Assembly: GCA_020747015.1 (NCBI GenBank)
Contig: JAGTJM010000003.1
Coordinates: 62,001 to 126,000, forward strand
Direction: 5' to 3'
DNA from: Pyrenochaeta sp. MPI-SDFR-AT-0127
Taxonomy: Eukaryota > Ascomycota > Dothideomycetes > Pleosporales > Cucurbitariaceae
DNA length: 64,000 nt
A model generated the notes under the pieces. The model did no database searches, was not told where the DNA came from, and saw nothing but the letters and a program-made list of their open reading frames with translations. Numbering within the stretch: the first letter of the stretch is position 1; each line of letters begins with the position of its first letter. Positions 43,179 through 54,965 of this stretch are shown one piece after another. The translations under genes were made by a program, and so were the position numbers.

Positions 43179-43507
43179 TGTTGGCTCGGAATGGATGCGG
43201 ATCAAGTGTTCGAAGCTTCCAAGTGCTATGACGAAGATGATACGGTGGGCTGTTTGGATTGGGAAAGAGTACGGCTGGCAACTTGGACCTGTTGCGCACT
43301 GAGAACCAATACAGGGCACAGACCTCCTGGGTCGTGGCAGAGAGCGACTTGCGCAGAAACATTGGAGAAAAACGTCAATTGCAGCAGCTTTTGGCCGTAG
43401 CTTATCTTTCCGTACGCATGAACCCCCTCAACTATTTTAGTCTACCACTGACCCTCATTATAGCCCTCATACCAGGCTTGCATTGCTCCTCACCATCGGA
43501 CGCCAAT
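43179..43507. promoter_or_regulatory. Divergent promoter SEC20/MRPL44
   Basis: There are 329 bases between divergent start codons. Open frames cross it but look like artefacts. It must hold both leaders; no named elements. Confidence 0.45.
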
Positions 43508-43949
43508 ATGATCACCCGGTTCCTCACAGACGTTCGCGTGACATTCAACCCCTTCAGTCTACGCTCCAAGCCCGCCCGCCTCTTTCTCTCTCTGATACCT
43601 CCGAATGCGCGCTCTGATGGCATGAAGATCGAATCCAAGATGCTACCGCGGACAAGCAAGGAGCCTGCGAGTCTAGGCTTAAAATTCAGTACGTCCACCA
43701 GGTCTTCCCGCATACAAATACACATCTAGAGTATAAATATATGAAGAGCGAAGGACTTGAAACAACATTTTGATTGTGGCTGTCACTGAGAAGGGCCATT
43801 GGTTGAACAGGGCATTTGCTAACAGCGCTGCAGAAGACGGCAAGGAAATGAAGCTCGATCTAAGCACCATGCGAATAACCCAGGTTGTTGAGGAAGTCGA
43901 CCGACATTCACGGTCCCTCGCGCGGAAAGAGGAGCTCACAGGCAACTGA
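43508..43949 (+). CDS. MRPL44: Mitochondrial large-subunit ribosomal protein mL53 (yeast Mrpl44)
   Basis: Small structural protein of the mitochondrial ribosome large subunit. Exon 1 is 43508-43688 and exon 2 is 43834-43949, with a 145-base intron, longer than most here; the product is 98 residues. Sequence features of fungal mL53 are all present: MITRFLTDVRVTFNPFSLRSK at the start (shown here as the first part only: MITRFLTDVRV), then KPARLFLSLIPPNAR, and across the splice junction LKF|KDGKEMKLD, then VVEEVDRHSRSLARKEEL. The yeast name Mrpl44 must not be confused with the metazoan MRPL44 (mL44). Confidence 0.92.
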
Positions 43950-44243
43950 CGGAGTTGGTTTGGAATGACCAACACCCTACCTGTACAAATCATGTAATAC
44001 AATGCATCACGTGGCGTCACGGAGAAACTTGGGCCTCGTATATAGAGGAGAATGGAGAGCTGTTCTTTTGATGAGTCTATGTAGCCTCGCCATTGTTTGG
44101 CGTTTTAATCATGCACATGTTCCATCTTCCTAATCAACTTTTCAAACTGCCTTTCACCGCTCGTTCACGATACCTAGCTTCCAGACTTTGGGCCACTCAC
44201 CTGATGCGATGACCACTTCCATGTCTCTACCTTTGGCCCACAC

Positions 44244-45290
44244 CTAGTTGGAAGGAGCACCAGAGATGTAGAACCATTTATCGATGCTGGAGTCGATCGG
44301 GGCAGGGAGCTTGTTCTCACCAGCTGGGATATTCAGCTGGTTGGCGTCGGTGCGGTCGGGGGAGTGCGAGACAGTCGTGTTGGTCCTATGCAGCTGTCAG
44401 TTGGATGTCTTGGACCGCCCTTAGATGTACGTACAGGCTGATGTCGTCCTTAGGAGTCTTGCCAGTGGCAAGCTTCTCCCAAGCCTCAGCACACTCGCGA
44501 ACAATGTCCATGGCGTACTTCTTGTTCTTGCACTCGCCAGAGAAGGCGAACTGGTTCTCGGGCTTGCCGTCTGGGATCTTGTAGATGCGGAACCACTCAT
44601 TTGTGGCGCGCAGCAGACCAGGCAGATGGCGCTCGACATCCTCAACGTCGTTGAGCTTGGGGGCCAACGGGTCGTTCACGTTGATGACCATGATCTTCCA
44701 GTCGGTCTCACCCTCGTCAAGCAGTGCCATGACACCGAGGACCTTGACCTGGATGACTTCACCGGGTTTGTTCACGAGCTCACCAATCTCACAGACGTCC
44801 AATGGGTCATTGTCGCCCTTGGCCTTGGTCTCCTGGTGAACGACATTAGGGTCCTCCCACGTCTGCAAAAGCAATCAGCAACTTTATTCTATCCGATATC
44901 GGGGTCGCGTCATCGCACCTGAGGAAAGGCACCGTAGTTCCAGAGATAGCCCTTGTGGGGGAAGCAGTTCCTCACAAAGCGAAGCTTGCCCTTCTTGGTG
45001 TCCTGCTTAATGGGATTGAGTGTTTCCTCCTTGGAGATCTGGCGAATCGTCAGTCAATATCTGCTGGGGGTCGCCTCGAAGTTGGAGAAAATCAGCAATT
45101 GAGGGGTACGCACCTCCATTTTGGCATTGGTCCAGCGAGGCACCTCAACGACCATGTTGAGAACCGTCTGCTGCTCATTGGCATAGAGCGGAATGTCGTG
45201 CCATGGAGAAACGAGTTGGCCGTCCTTCTCAATGTAGATGCGGTGCTCGAGGGTGTTGGCCGCGCCAACTCTGCGGGTGGTGTAAGACAT
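44244..45290 (-). CDS. IPP1: Soluble inorganic pyrophosphatase (family I)
   Basis: Cytosolic Mg-dependent enzyme that hydrolyses pyrophosphate to phosphate, pulling biosynthetic reactions forward. Exons are 45290-45114, 45038-44919, 44862-44435 and 44385-44244; introns are 75, 56 and 49 bases. The product is 288 residues, the yeast length. The active-site aspartate cluster is GDNDPLDVCEIGE, with further metal ligands in ETDWKIMVINVNDPLA. Other family marks are SPWHDIPLYA near the N-terminus, KGYLWNYGAFPQTWEDP and FRIYKIPDGKPENQFAFSGE. The start MSYTTRRVG matches fungal pyrophosphatases. Confidence 0.96.
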
Positions 45291-45747
45291 GCTGGGGGTG
45301 CTCTTCTCAGTGGCTGTGTGTGTTGCTGGTGAAGAGGCTGTCGCTGTGTTGTGTAGGTGGCCTGCTACCTGCCGAGCGCGAGAATTGATTTTGTCGAGGG
45401 GTCTAGTGGGGCTGGCAGGCGGGGAGTGGTGTTGGGAAGGCGCCACCGTGACGAACGTCACCGCCAACTGCCTGCATGGGACAGTCGTCGGAAAAGGAAA
45501 GGGGGACTTCAGTCGGGGAGCAACTTGTATGGCTGGGTAGAGCCGCAACAGCGATCGATGGAAGGGCATGCAGATGGTATTTATCCAGTAAGCTGCTAGA
45601 GAAAACAACAACCCGAAAGTAACCCGCTTCGCTCCTCAGGCGGGATACCGAGGATGCAATGGACGACTCAAGTGGATTGTGGAGGCTCAAAACTGTGCAC
45701 GGACACCGCCCCCCAATGTCAGACGTGCGACCCTCCTAGTCTCCATT
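45291..45747. other. Intergenic: IPP1 promoter and 3' flank of next gene
   Basis: These 457 bases precede IPP1 on the minus strand. Open frames in both directions overlap IPP1 exon 1 and are not supported. Confidence 0.5.
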
Positions 45748-47853
45748 TCAGTACAATCTATTAGGTCTCCAAAAGCCTGGCGCAACAGCCATCTTTTCCG
45801 CCTCCACCTGTTGTGTAACAATTTCCGGTACACAACCCTCCTCGACATCAAGCACAACAGGCTTCCCTCCCAGGCCAACCACCTTCGAATTTTTCACGAA
45901 TTCACCCCACGTTCGATTAGTACACTCCATGTCACTGTTATTGTCCAAGAGATCCCTTTCAATAGCAGAAAGATCGTGAATAATACTTCCCCCAGTACCA
46001 GGCTGCAAGGAGCATAGCTCTCTCTGCGCTTGTTGTTCGTAAATGCTGTGCCCAACAAAATTCGGTGATGTTGATGCACGGCTCGCAGTACACTTAAGGT
46101 CCACAGTTGATGTCCGCCGTACTGCGGGATACAGGTCGGTGTTTCCTTGCTGTTCTACTTCAATACCGGAATGAGCTGGAGCTGTTCGCACAGTGTGACC
46201 TAAGTGTGCCTTTAGTTCTTCATGTCTTTCGGGCATAATATTGTTGCATTCCAACAAAACGTTTCCTAAGTCTGACGATGTTTGTAGAACTCTAATAGCA
46301 TGGTTCTCTTCGTTGTTTACGATGCGCTGTATACCGTGTGACATGTCCTTCGCCTTTGCAAGAGAAGTCGTTCTGGTCTTCTGGTGGCTGACATTGTCTG
46401 CGACTTGAGCTTGCTTTACTCTGGATTTCATACAGACAGGGACGAAACGTGGCATCGGAGTCGGAAACCCAGCGATACCAGCGGTTTGGAACTTTGCAGC
46501 TGGGTCCACAAGTTTCACTGGCCGTGGCGGAGAGGTTTGTTGCAGATCTGACTGGGACCTACACGAGCTGTAATGCGATTGGGCCATCGAAGAGAGGACC
46601 GAACAATCACGGGGGTCACTGGTTCCCTGTATGTTCAGCAAAAGGGACGCGGGTCGCTTAATTGAAGTGTGCCCCTCGCCAGTTGTGGTTCTGCCATGTC
46701 TGGCATGTTGTGAGTCAAGATGACGGACATCGACAGTAAGTTTTGCTCTAGGATACGCTGGCGATATACCACGCGATCGAATAGACTCTGACCACGAAGC
46801 ATAGCTTGTACTCTCATGATGCAGGACGCTGCTACCGTGTTCAGAATGCGATGTGTTATTGGGTATCTCGACCGTGGATATGGCGGCGTCGACCACTGAC
46901 GACCGACCTCGCACATGCCGATTGGCTTCTAGCAAATTATCATCGTGCTGTGGAGTCTTGGTCAACAGAGACTTTTCACCCTGCTCCCCTGAGATGGGAT
47001 GCAATGAACTGAAGAAAGCAGAAATCTCCCTCTCTGTCGAGTACGTGTGGTCGTGTTTGCGCTTCTTCTTGGAGGCGCCAACCGGAAGGGTAGGTTTTGG
47101 TTCGACTTTGTGCTTCTGTAAGAACTTCATTTCTGAGAAAACAAGATCCGGCACTGAAGCGTGTCAGCTGTGGGCTGAATAATGCAGAGCACTATAGAAG
47201 CAGGAGTTTACAGCCACGACCCTTGACCACTGTCGAGGCCTTTCCCTTGTTGAAGATGCCTGGCTGCTCTCGTGGCTTCAACTGCGCCAATCATTAGTAC
47301 ATCTCCAGACCACTGCATGTACGGCAGCTCATACCGTCAGCCGATCCCCGGACACGTTCTTGGCGTGGAAACTTTGCACTATGCCGCTGTTCGGCTTCTT
47401 ACCCTTCTTGCGCTTGGGCTTGCGCCTCGAATTTTTTGATTCGCCCTGTCGAGTTCGGTGTGCATGCTTTCCCCGCTCCTTAATAGCCTTTGATGAAGGT
47501 ATATATCGTTCTGGGCGTGTCTTCCGACGAGGTTGCCGCGCATATCGCTTGCTTGATGTGTTACTCGCAAACGACTCGCTGTGTGTGGCAGAAGAGACCT
47601 CGCCCTCGGTACCATTATCTGTAAATCGCCCGGTAGGGGGTCTTCGCTTTTTGGTTTGGACCTGCGTCCGCGGAGCAGGAGGGTCGAGCAGTGAGCTGTC
47701 TGAAATACTTCGCTTTCGTCGATAACGTGCTTTAAGCACAGGCTTAGGCTCAGGCTGATCAGTGCGAAGGAAAGGCTGGATGTCTAGTTGCTTGAGCTGA
47801 TTTGGGGAAATACCAGGCTGTACTGTCTCGTCTAGCCATCTTCGAATGTCCAT
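45748..47853 (-). CDS. Disordered fungal protein of unknown function, three exons
   Basis: Not recognised. Exons are 47853-47335, 47281-47212 and 47153-45748 (introns 53 and 58 bases, in phase); the product is 664 residues. The N-terminus begins MDIRRWLDETVQPG, then a Pro/Ser region and a highly basic stretch (RRKPKRKKGKKPNSG and RYRRKRSISDSS) that suggests a nuclear or nucleic-acid-binding protein. The short middle exon encodes LKPREQPGIFNKGKASTVV. The middle of the protein is Ser/Thr/His-rich and probably disordered. The C-terminus is more ordered and likely the conserved part: RTWGEFVKNSKVVGLGGK, and ending APGFWRPNRLY. These end motifs look like those of fungal proteins lacking experimental data. 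No catalytic motif is seen. Confidence 0.7.
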
Positions 47854-48211
47854 GGTTGGATTTGAAGTGACGTGACGTGGTGTATAGCAGGCCAGCAATT
47901 AGGGCGGCCCCCGAGCGAGCCGTTCCGTCAACGGCTTCTGGGTTGCTTTCAGTGGAAAGAGGTCAATTCCGAATAGTCGCTAAATGTCGTACAGCATTAC
48001 GTTGGGAAGCAGCTGGTAGCTATAGTTGGTCCAGAGCTGGAGGAGGGTTGGTTTTGTGTTACGCATGGAAACAGACGTCTTGCGAGGGTTCAATGCAACT
48101 CGCATGAGGGTGGAAATGGAGCGTTAGGACGGAGCCAAGTCGTTGTGTGAGGGTGTCTCGGAAGAGGGAAGTGACGATGATGAGCTTCTAGCCCCTGGCA
48201 TCTATGCTGTG

Positions 48212-48263
48212 CGTGTGAGTGAGAGAGAGAGAGTGAGAGAAAAAGAGAGTGAGAGAGACAGAG
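48212..48263. repeat. GA-rich (purine) microsatellite
   Basis: An imperfect run of GA and GTGAGA units is seen directly. It produces a Leu/Ser-rich pseudo-frame on the opposite strand. Confidence 0.85.
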
Positions 48264-48802
48264 GCACGATAAGAGTGCAATATTTGTTATGTTCCATGAG
48301 TTCAAACATAGGCCAAATTGTTCTCATGGACTTGCAAATGCCGAATTTGATTCCTGGTGCCGACTGCTATACAGCGGGGTGACTATGAAGCAAGAGGTGC
48401 ATTGAGGCTTGTCATAGCCATGTCTGATTGGCCAGGCCATCATGGGCAACGGAATGGAGCATGACGGAGCATTTGGTGAACAATTTGCTGGAGCCAATGC
48501 TGCAGCACCCATTGAGAGCAGTGGAATGGTGTCCCAGGAGCATCAGATTACACATTGCTTTGATCAGAAGAGGCGGATTGTCACGGTCCTGGACCAGGGC
48601 CCCAAGGAAATGCCAGCTTCAGATTGCAGGAGCTTGCCGGTACGCAAAAGAACTAGACAGGCATGGTGTGGTTAATATGCATTTTTGACGGGTTGAGGTA
48701 ACGCCAAATCGCCGTGCATTGGGGCGAGGAATGTAACCACAAAGACAGAGCAGAGTCACACTACAAAGTAGGACACCCGATCGCGTCACATCAGAAGCTA
48801 TG

Positions 48803-48890
48803 GGTGAGAGTGTGTGCGTGTGAGGGTGTGAGCGAGAGTAGGTGAGTGTGTGAGTGAGTGCGTGAGTGAGTGAGTGTGTGTGTGTGTGTC
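48803..48890. repeat. GT/GTGA-rich simple repeat
   Basis: About 88 bases of interrupted GTGA and GT units, ending in a pure GT run, are seen directly. The complementary strand reads as His/Thr repeats, which are not a real gene. Confidence 0.85.
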
Positions 48891-50059
48891 CTTCTGCGTG
48901 AGTGGAAGAGCCTGGGGTAGGTCGTGCCCATGGTGGTCTTGCACAGGTTGCGCACGAGCCAATATGGGACGGTAGAGGCCTGAAATTGGGCCGGTCGTGC
49001 GCCGGGCGCAAAAACCCCACAGCTAGGCGATGGCGACTTTGATAAGCCTTTCCTGAACCATACTTGACGGTCCAATGCCTGCGCTTGAACGCGCCTTTCC
49101 TCCACGGGCGCAATCTTTTGGTCCTGGCCGCGTCCGAAACTCGCTCATCGATGGAAGCACGCAACGTTGCTGGGTTGCAGAGTCTGCACGGCATCCATTC
49201 TGGCAAGGCCCTGCCCAATGGTGGGCACGCACATGTGCCGGCCAGTGTGAGAAGTCGACGTGTCGAAGCACCTATCAAAAAAATCCACCCTCTTGCTTTT
49301 GGCTGGCCCCAGGCAATGGCTCGCCCTCTGCCCCCGTAATTGGGCTTGTGTAGCCTAGGCTAACATGGGCTGCATATACCCAGCATGAACAAGTAGACAC
49401 GGGACAGACTAATGACGGCAGGGTGCCAATATGTGTGCGAGCGACCAAGCAGCCCCCTTCGCCAGTTCTGCCATGATCCAGCCGCCGGATCCAGTACTGT
49501 CTGTTCCCTGCCCGCAGGGGGATCTCCGAACTGCAGATAGACTCACTGGCTGGCCACGCACGCCGGATCCAAACTGCTTTTGTCCGTCCACGTTTCTGTC
49601 CTTTGTAGGACTGGGCCGTTTCCTTCTCCCTGCCGCCCGGACCACCACCAGCTAGCGCTCTTTCATCATTTGGAGGGGCTCCTCGACGCCTTGTATCGTC
49701 GCTTCTGCCCCGCCAACCCAAACCTTAGACACTTCACTATCTTTGCCTCTCCGGGTGCCCATCACAACTGTGACAACCCTTGCCGCAGACGTCTCTCCTC
49801 TCTAACTCAAAGAGCAATCGCTTGCGCCATCCACGCCCATTCAGCCTGGTGCTACAAGACTAAATGTTCGTTCCGTCACGTTGCTACACATTACCTGCAT
49901 GGGAGGCCGCCATGGCTTCCTCGCCTTCCCAGATATCCTCTTCTCTCTCACCTTCCACTCATTTCCATGTTTTGAGCCTTTTTGTTCTCGCGCGTATCGT
50001 CCCAAGTTCCCAGTGCGAGTATTGAGACCGTTCAGTGTTCGATCCAGACATTACCAGCC

Positions 50060-50852
50060 ATGTCAAAACTTTTCATTGGGTAACTATGCACCGCTCTCCC
50101 ATTCAGCTTTGCCGCTGATCCTTCACAGAGGCCTTGCTTGGCACACCGACGATACTGCTCTGCGCCAGAAGTTTGAGGAGTTTGGCCAGGTCGAAGAAGC
50201 CGTAAGTCTTTCACCTCCTGCCCACTGCTTCTTCTCGAGACTATCACGACGCTCACGTTGCTACAGGTTGTCGTCAAGGATCGCGATACAGGCCGCAGCA
50301 GGGGCTTCGGCTTTGTTCGATATGCAAACGACGCTGAGGCTGATGCTGCCATGCAGGCACTGAACAACGAAGAGTGCGTAAAGCTGCGCAACCCGAAAAA
50401 CTATCCGTGTCTATCTGTTGGCTTGAGCAATGTTTGCTGACTTGCATAGATTCGACGGACGTAGGATCCGTGTCGACAAAGCTTCCGACCGTGCTGGCGG
50501 CGGCGCCCCACGAGGAGGCGGTTATGGTGGCGGTGGAGGCGGATATCGTGGAGGCTATGGTGGCGGCCAAGGAGGTAAGTTTCAGACGTGAAATCTTTTT
50601 TTGCTTGCTACTAATCTCACTTCTCAGGCTATGGCGGCGGTGGACGCGGTAAGAAGCCACCACACCTGTGTGTGTAACGAAAAACTAACAGAGTAAGAAG
50701 GTTATGGCGGCCAGGGCCAAGGCGGCTCATCCTGGGGCCCTCCACAGGGCGGACAGTACCAGTCTCGCGGCGGTTACGGCGGCCAGGGCCAGGGCCAAGG
50801 CCAGGGTTACGGAGGCCAGGAGGGAGGTCAAGGCGGTGGCCAGCAATGGTAA
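50060..50852 (+). CDS. Glycine-rich RRM RNA-binding protein, six exons
   Basis: Small RNA-binding protein of 165 residues, like plant GRP7 and animal cold-inducible RBPs. Exons are 50060-50079, 50129-50201, 50267-50373, 50450-50574, 50628-50648 and 50701-50852. One RRM (residues about 3-80) carries RNP2 (KLFIGGLAW, split by intron 1) and RNP1 (RSRGFGFVRY). The tail is Gly-rich with RGG/YGG and later QGQGQGQGYGG units, a low-complexity region of the kind that phase-separates and self-associates. Exon 5 is only 21 bases, encoding part of the YGGGGRG segment. Five introns (49-76 bases) in a 0.8-kb gene is a high density for this window, which could allow splicing control. Cold or stress induction is known for the family but is not shown here. 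Confidence 0.92.
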
Positions 50853-51938
50853 ATACCCTCGACAAGCCCTTCACGCCACTTACGATCTCGTACTCGATGA
50901 GAAGATGGGATGTACAAATTTGCTAGCGGAGGGGAAAACAGGTCCATTCATGAGCTTGCACTTTACTTTAGGCGAAAGGGATTGTGTCGAAGGAGCCACG
51001 AATGTCTTCAATTTTGGTTGTTAATGGCAGTAAGGGTGGTTGGTACTGACGAGATGAGATACCCATTGAATCAGGAGGTGCTGCTACTCTGTACTTGTCT
51101 CGCGTTAAGGCTCTGTTCCTTTGCTCACGTTCTTTACGGTTCCTTTATAGTTGCGGGGGTTCTTCGCGTATCAAAAAGCTGTGTGTGATTTGAGCAAGAG
51201 TTCTGCGGGTTGTACCAGAGTGCGTCTGTCTATTAAACTGATCAGAGCCTTATCTTGATACTATTGTACGTAGCCTAACGCCTGTCACTACTTTGTCGTA
51301 CACGCCCCGAGCCACTAGGGAAACACCAGCATGAAAACTTGTCAGACCTGCCTTGCTGGCATGGAGCCCATGTTCAAGGGGAGGCTCTGTTTTACCTGGC
51401 AACCATAACTGCAATACTAGTTTGGGCAGTTTGCATCATTTCGTCCAACGTGAGTGCCTACAGTCATGTCGCCATGTGAACGGTGGATACACACCTGCTG
51501 GAAACCATTCTCAGGCATACGATCCCTCAGCACATGGTGAATGCAGAAGCGAACGTTCGGCTCGGACAACGCATTGTGACCGTCGCGCATACGCATACAT
51601 AGCCGCCGAGGGTTTTTGCCCACGCTGCAGCAACTGCACATGTAACAAACGCAGCTTTCCTGCACGCGATGGGAAGCCTGTCGAGCCGAAGCAGAGTCGG
51701 CGGGCTCGCTCCATTGGTACAGCCACATGCACGCATGCGCTCTCGCCGTCGCTGTTGCCTAACCAAGTGATCGTCGTTTCGTGGCTGGGCTAAAAGATGA
51801 TGTCTGAGCATTCTGGGTGAGGAGTTGACCGGCACAGGAACCCCGCTTCCTCACTATCCATCCAGCAACACCGACGTCTAGAACGCCATCATTATCACTA
51901 TTTACGCTTGAGGCTGGGTGGGGCAACTCGAGGACATC
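50853..51938. other. Intergenic
   Basis: There is 1.09 kb between two plus-strand genes. Open frames at 51353-51793 and on the other strand have no domain features. Nothing recognisable. Confidence 0.5.
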
Positions 51939-54371
51939 ATGAAAAGTTGGAGTGAGTTAGACGCTGCTGCAGCGCCAGTCAAGCCACATCGAGACCCTGT
52001 TCGGTGGCGCGCCCTGACTGCCACATTTGTCACGCTTGTGGTTCTTGCTGGACTAGACACCATCTTCACTGAACTCAAGAACTCGTCTCTACCAGCATGG
52101 ACAAGTCATCCACAATTCGAACACACGGCCGAACCCTTTAAGTGGTCTCAGGTATGTTGGAGATATTCTTTGAACCTCAACATCTCATGGCCTCGTGTAT
52201 CGCAAAACGAGGACTCTTTTCGGCTGTATGCATGTACCTAGCATCGCATAGCACTGCAGAAGGTCTTATCATGCTCTTCATGGCTCATGCCATGGATCGA
52301 ACGAAGAGAGAAAATCGCTTCAGCAGCTGGTGGCCTGATCACCTTTGTTATCCGGGTCGACTCCACATTAATCACCGGCAACAACCCTCTGCACCCAGTA
52401 CCGATATCATGGAGCTCAAAAAACTCCGCATCGCTTCACAGCATGCATATGAGCTATCTGCATTTGTCAATGTTATCGATACTCAATGCACTTGTGCTAA
52501 CCATCTCATAGATCACACCCAAGGAGAACCTGGAATTCCACAAGTGCTACAATGGTTTCGAGTGCGCAAAGCTAAGGCTGCCCCTTGACTACTTCAATGG
52601 GACTTATCCAGATGAGACGGTCAGCATCGCCATCGCAAAGCTTCCAGCCCGAGTATCCGTTGATGACCCACGATATGGAGGGCCCATTCTTCTCAACCCT
52701 GGCGGTCCCGGGGGTTCTGGAGCCTGGTTCGCAATTGCGATAGCGGAAGCACTGCGAACAATTGTCGACCCAAGCGCCAGTCCCAGCACTCTCTCTTCTG
52801 ATCCCAAGTATTTTGATCTTATCGGGTTCGACCCTCGCGGTATCGGTGAATCCGAGCCTGCAGCCAGGTGTCTGCCAGACGATCCTTCAGCCTGGTCCTG
52901 GAGTATGAGAGAAAACAACGAGGGCATCCTGGGAAGCTCAGATGCTGTTCTCGGCAGGCTCTGGTCCATGACACATGCGTATGGTGCAGCCTGTCAACAA
53001 GCCATGGAGGCCGAGGATGGTCCGGACATCAAGCAATACATGGCAACAGCTTTCGTTGCACGAGACATGCTGGAGATCACTGAAAAGCATGCCGAATATG
53101 TCGCAAAACAAGTTGCCCAACTGTCAGCCCAGAAACGGCGAAGTGCGCACTCGTGGCACGACGAAGGATATGCACCGGGGAAGGTAAAGCTGCAATACTG
53201 GGGCTTCTCGTATGGCACTTATCTTGGTTCAACTTTCGCTTCCATGTTTCCCGACCGCGTCGGACGCCTCATTTTAGACGGAGTTGTCAGCTCATACGAC
53301 TACAACCATTCTCTGGGAAATGGAAGTCTTACAGACTCTGAAAAGTCTATGAACTCTTTCTACACCTTCTGTCACCATTCAGGCCCCGAGGAATGCCCTT
53401 TGGCAACAGCCAATGGAACTACTGCCGATGTTAAAGCACGCTTTCAGAGCATTGTTCAGTCTCTCTACCATAGCCCACTCATCATCAATTCTGCAGACGG
53501 CCCAGAAATACTTACCTTCTCCGACGTAAAGCTCTTGATATTCAGCGCTATATACCAGCCCCAGAGCGCCTTTCGGCTCATCGCCGAGCTACTTGCTGCT
53601 GTTGAGGCAGGAAGTGGTGAGATTCTCGATCAAATCAGTGTCGCCTACCGTGCTGGCCATATTTACCACTGCCCTATCAACGGTTCTGACCCTGTTCCTC
53701 AGGTTTTTGCTAATGTTGCTGAGTTTGCCATTCTGTGCGGCGACGGTATCGACCAGACACATGTTGATCTTGATGAATTTGTTGAATACTGGAATCTTCT
53801 AGATGGCATTTCACCTACTTCAGGCTCGATTTGGTCTATGTTGAGAATGCGCTGCGCAGCTTGGCGAATCCGCGCAAGCTACGCTTTTGAAGGGCCATAT
53901 GGTGGCAACACAAGTCACCCAATTCTGTTCATCAGCAACACTGCAGACCCCGTCACCCCCTTACGTAGTGGACGTATTATGCGTGGCATGTTTCCAGGTA
54001 GCAGTATTCTAGTCGAGGATAGTGCTGGGCACTGCTCTATTTCGACGCCAAACCTATGTACCATGGGCCATATTCGAACATACTTCCAAACTGGAGTGCT
54101 GCCGGCACCAGAGACGATTTGTGTACCACCGCCCAGCCCATATTCTCTCAATTCAACGGACCCCAAATCACCTTTCTACGATCCCTCATTGGGTAATGCG
54201 AATGTTATCACCCTGAACTATGAAGAGTTTGACGAAGCACAGCAGGAGTTGCATAGTGCGGCCTTGGATATCCAAAAGATTATTGCTGAAAGTGATTCAT
54301 TTGGATTTCAGAAGATTTTTGGTGGAGAAAGAGCGAGGAATGTATTTAAGACAGTTGCGCGAAGCTTGTAA
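51939..54371 (+). CDS. Membrane-anchored TAP-type alpha/beta hydrolase (serine peptidase S33-like)
   Basis: Predicted secretory-pathway serine hydrolase of 690 residues, likely an amino- or tripeptidyl-peptidase. Exons are 51939-52151 and 52512-54371, with a 360-base intron. An N-terminal hydrophobic anchor lies at residues about 24-42 (ALTATFVTLVVLAGLDTIF); an in-frame ATG at 51918 would add seven residues. After the anchor: ITPKENLEFHKCYNGFECAK and LPLDYFN, the usual entry to this family. The oxyanion loop is LLNPGGPGGSG, the nucleophile is Ser304 (WGFSYGTYLG), and Asp550 (NTADPVTP) and His578 (SAGHCS) complete the triad. The C-terminal TAP domain holds several Cys and N-x-S/T sites, as expected for a luminal or secreted enzyme. 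The peptide specificity is unknown. Confidence 0.88.
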
Positions 54372-54965
54372 ACGTAACTTCTAGATCGGCCAGAATTTCT
54401 GTAGAAGGGTTCAGCATAGTGACCCGTGTTCACGTTAGATGAGATTGTTGCGCAGTCTACTTCGATATTTGACATTCTTTTGTATCATGGCATATCTCAT
54501 TTCGACTTGTCCTGCCATATTATAGTCTCAATTCTATGGCCTTGCACCCCGTTTACTTGATACCCTTGAAAGGCCATGATCAGCTGTGTACTTGCGAGTA
54601 TCTCCTCGCCGAAGCACACCGTATGTCCGGGCGCAAACCTCCTGCTATACTGCCAAAAGCAAACTCTAATCATCATCGAACACATATAGAGAGAATTGAT
54701 CACAATATTAACTTCACTTGGAGTAGTAAGGGGAGGCTTGCACCAATTTGATAATTTCAAACCTTACCCACAGATTGTACGTACAAAAGCAGCGTGAAGT
54801 GGGAATGTGTACACAAGCTGAACTCATGCAATAAATGTCTAACGCAAAAGCATATTATACATGGATCGTCAATGATACTCCAACTACGCCACACATATAT
54901 CTCTGTGCAAGGCAAAGGCCACCAATGTCTCAAGCTATTTGTTAGAAATCCACGGCTTCAAATCT
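54372..54965. other. Convergent intergenic region
   Basis: These are the 3' flanks of the TAP hydrolase (plus) and BRR2 (minus), AT-rich. No gene is seen. Confidence 0.5.

Larger units (their letters stand above)
47854..50059. other. Long divergent intergenic region with simple repeats
   Basis: There are 2.2 kb between a minus-strand gene and the plus-strand RRM gene. Apart from two simple repeats (48212-48263 and 48803-48890), no gene or structured RNA is recognisable. The last 450 bases are pyrimidine-rich and are probably the promoter/leader of the RRM gene. Confidence 0.45.

Noticed and set aside
48200..48900. Repeats as a CRISPR-like array
   Set aside because: They are simple microsatellites without spacers, in a eukaryotic genome.
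48619..49278. 219-codon minus-strand frame with His/Thr repeats
   Set aside because: The repeats are the reverse strand of a GT/GTGA microsatellite; there is no other coding sign.
52142..52588. 148-codon frame spanning the TAP gene intron
   Set aside because: It crosses both splice sites of a well-supported gene and has no recognisable domain.
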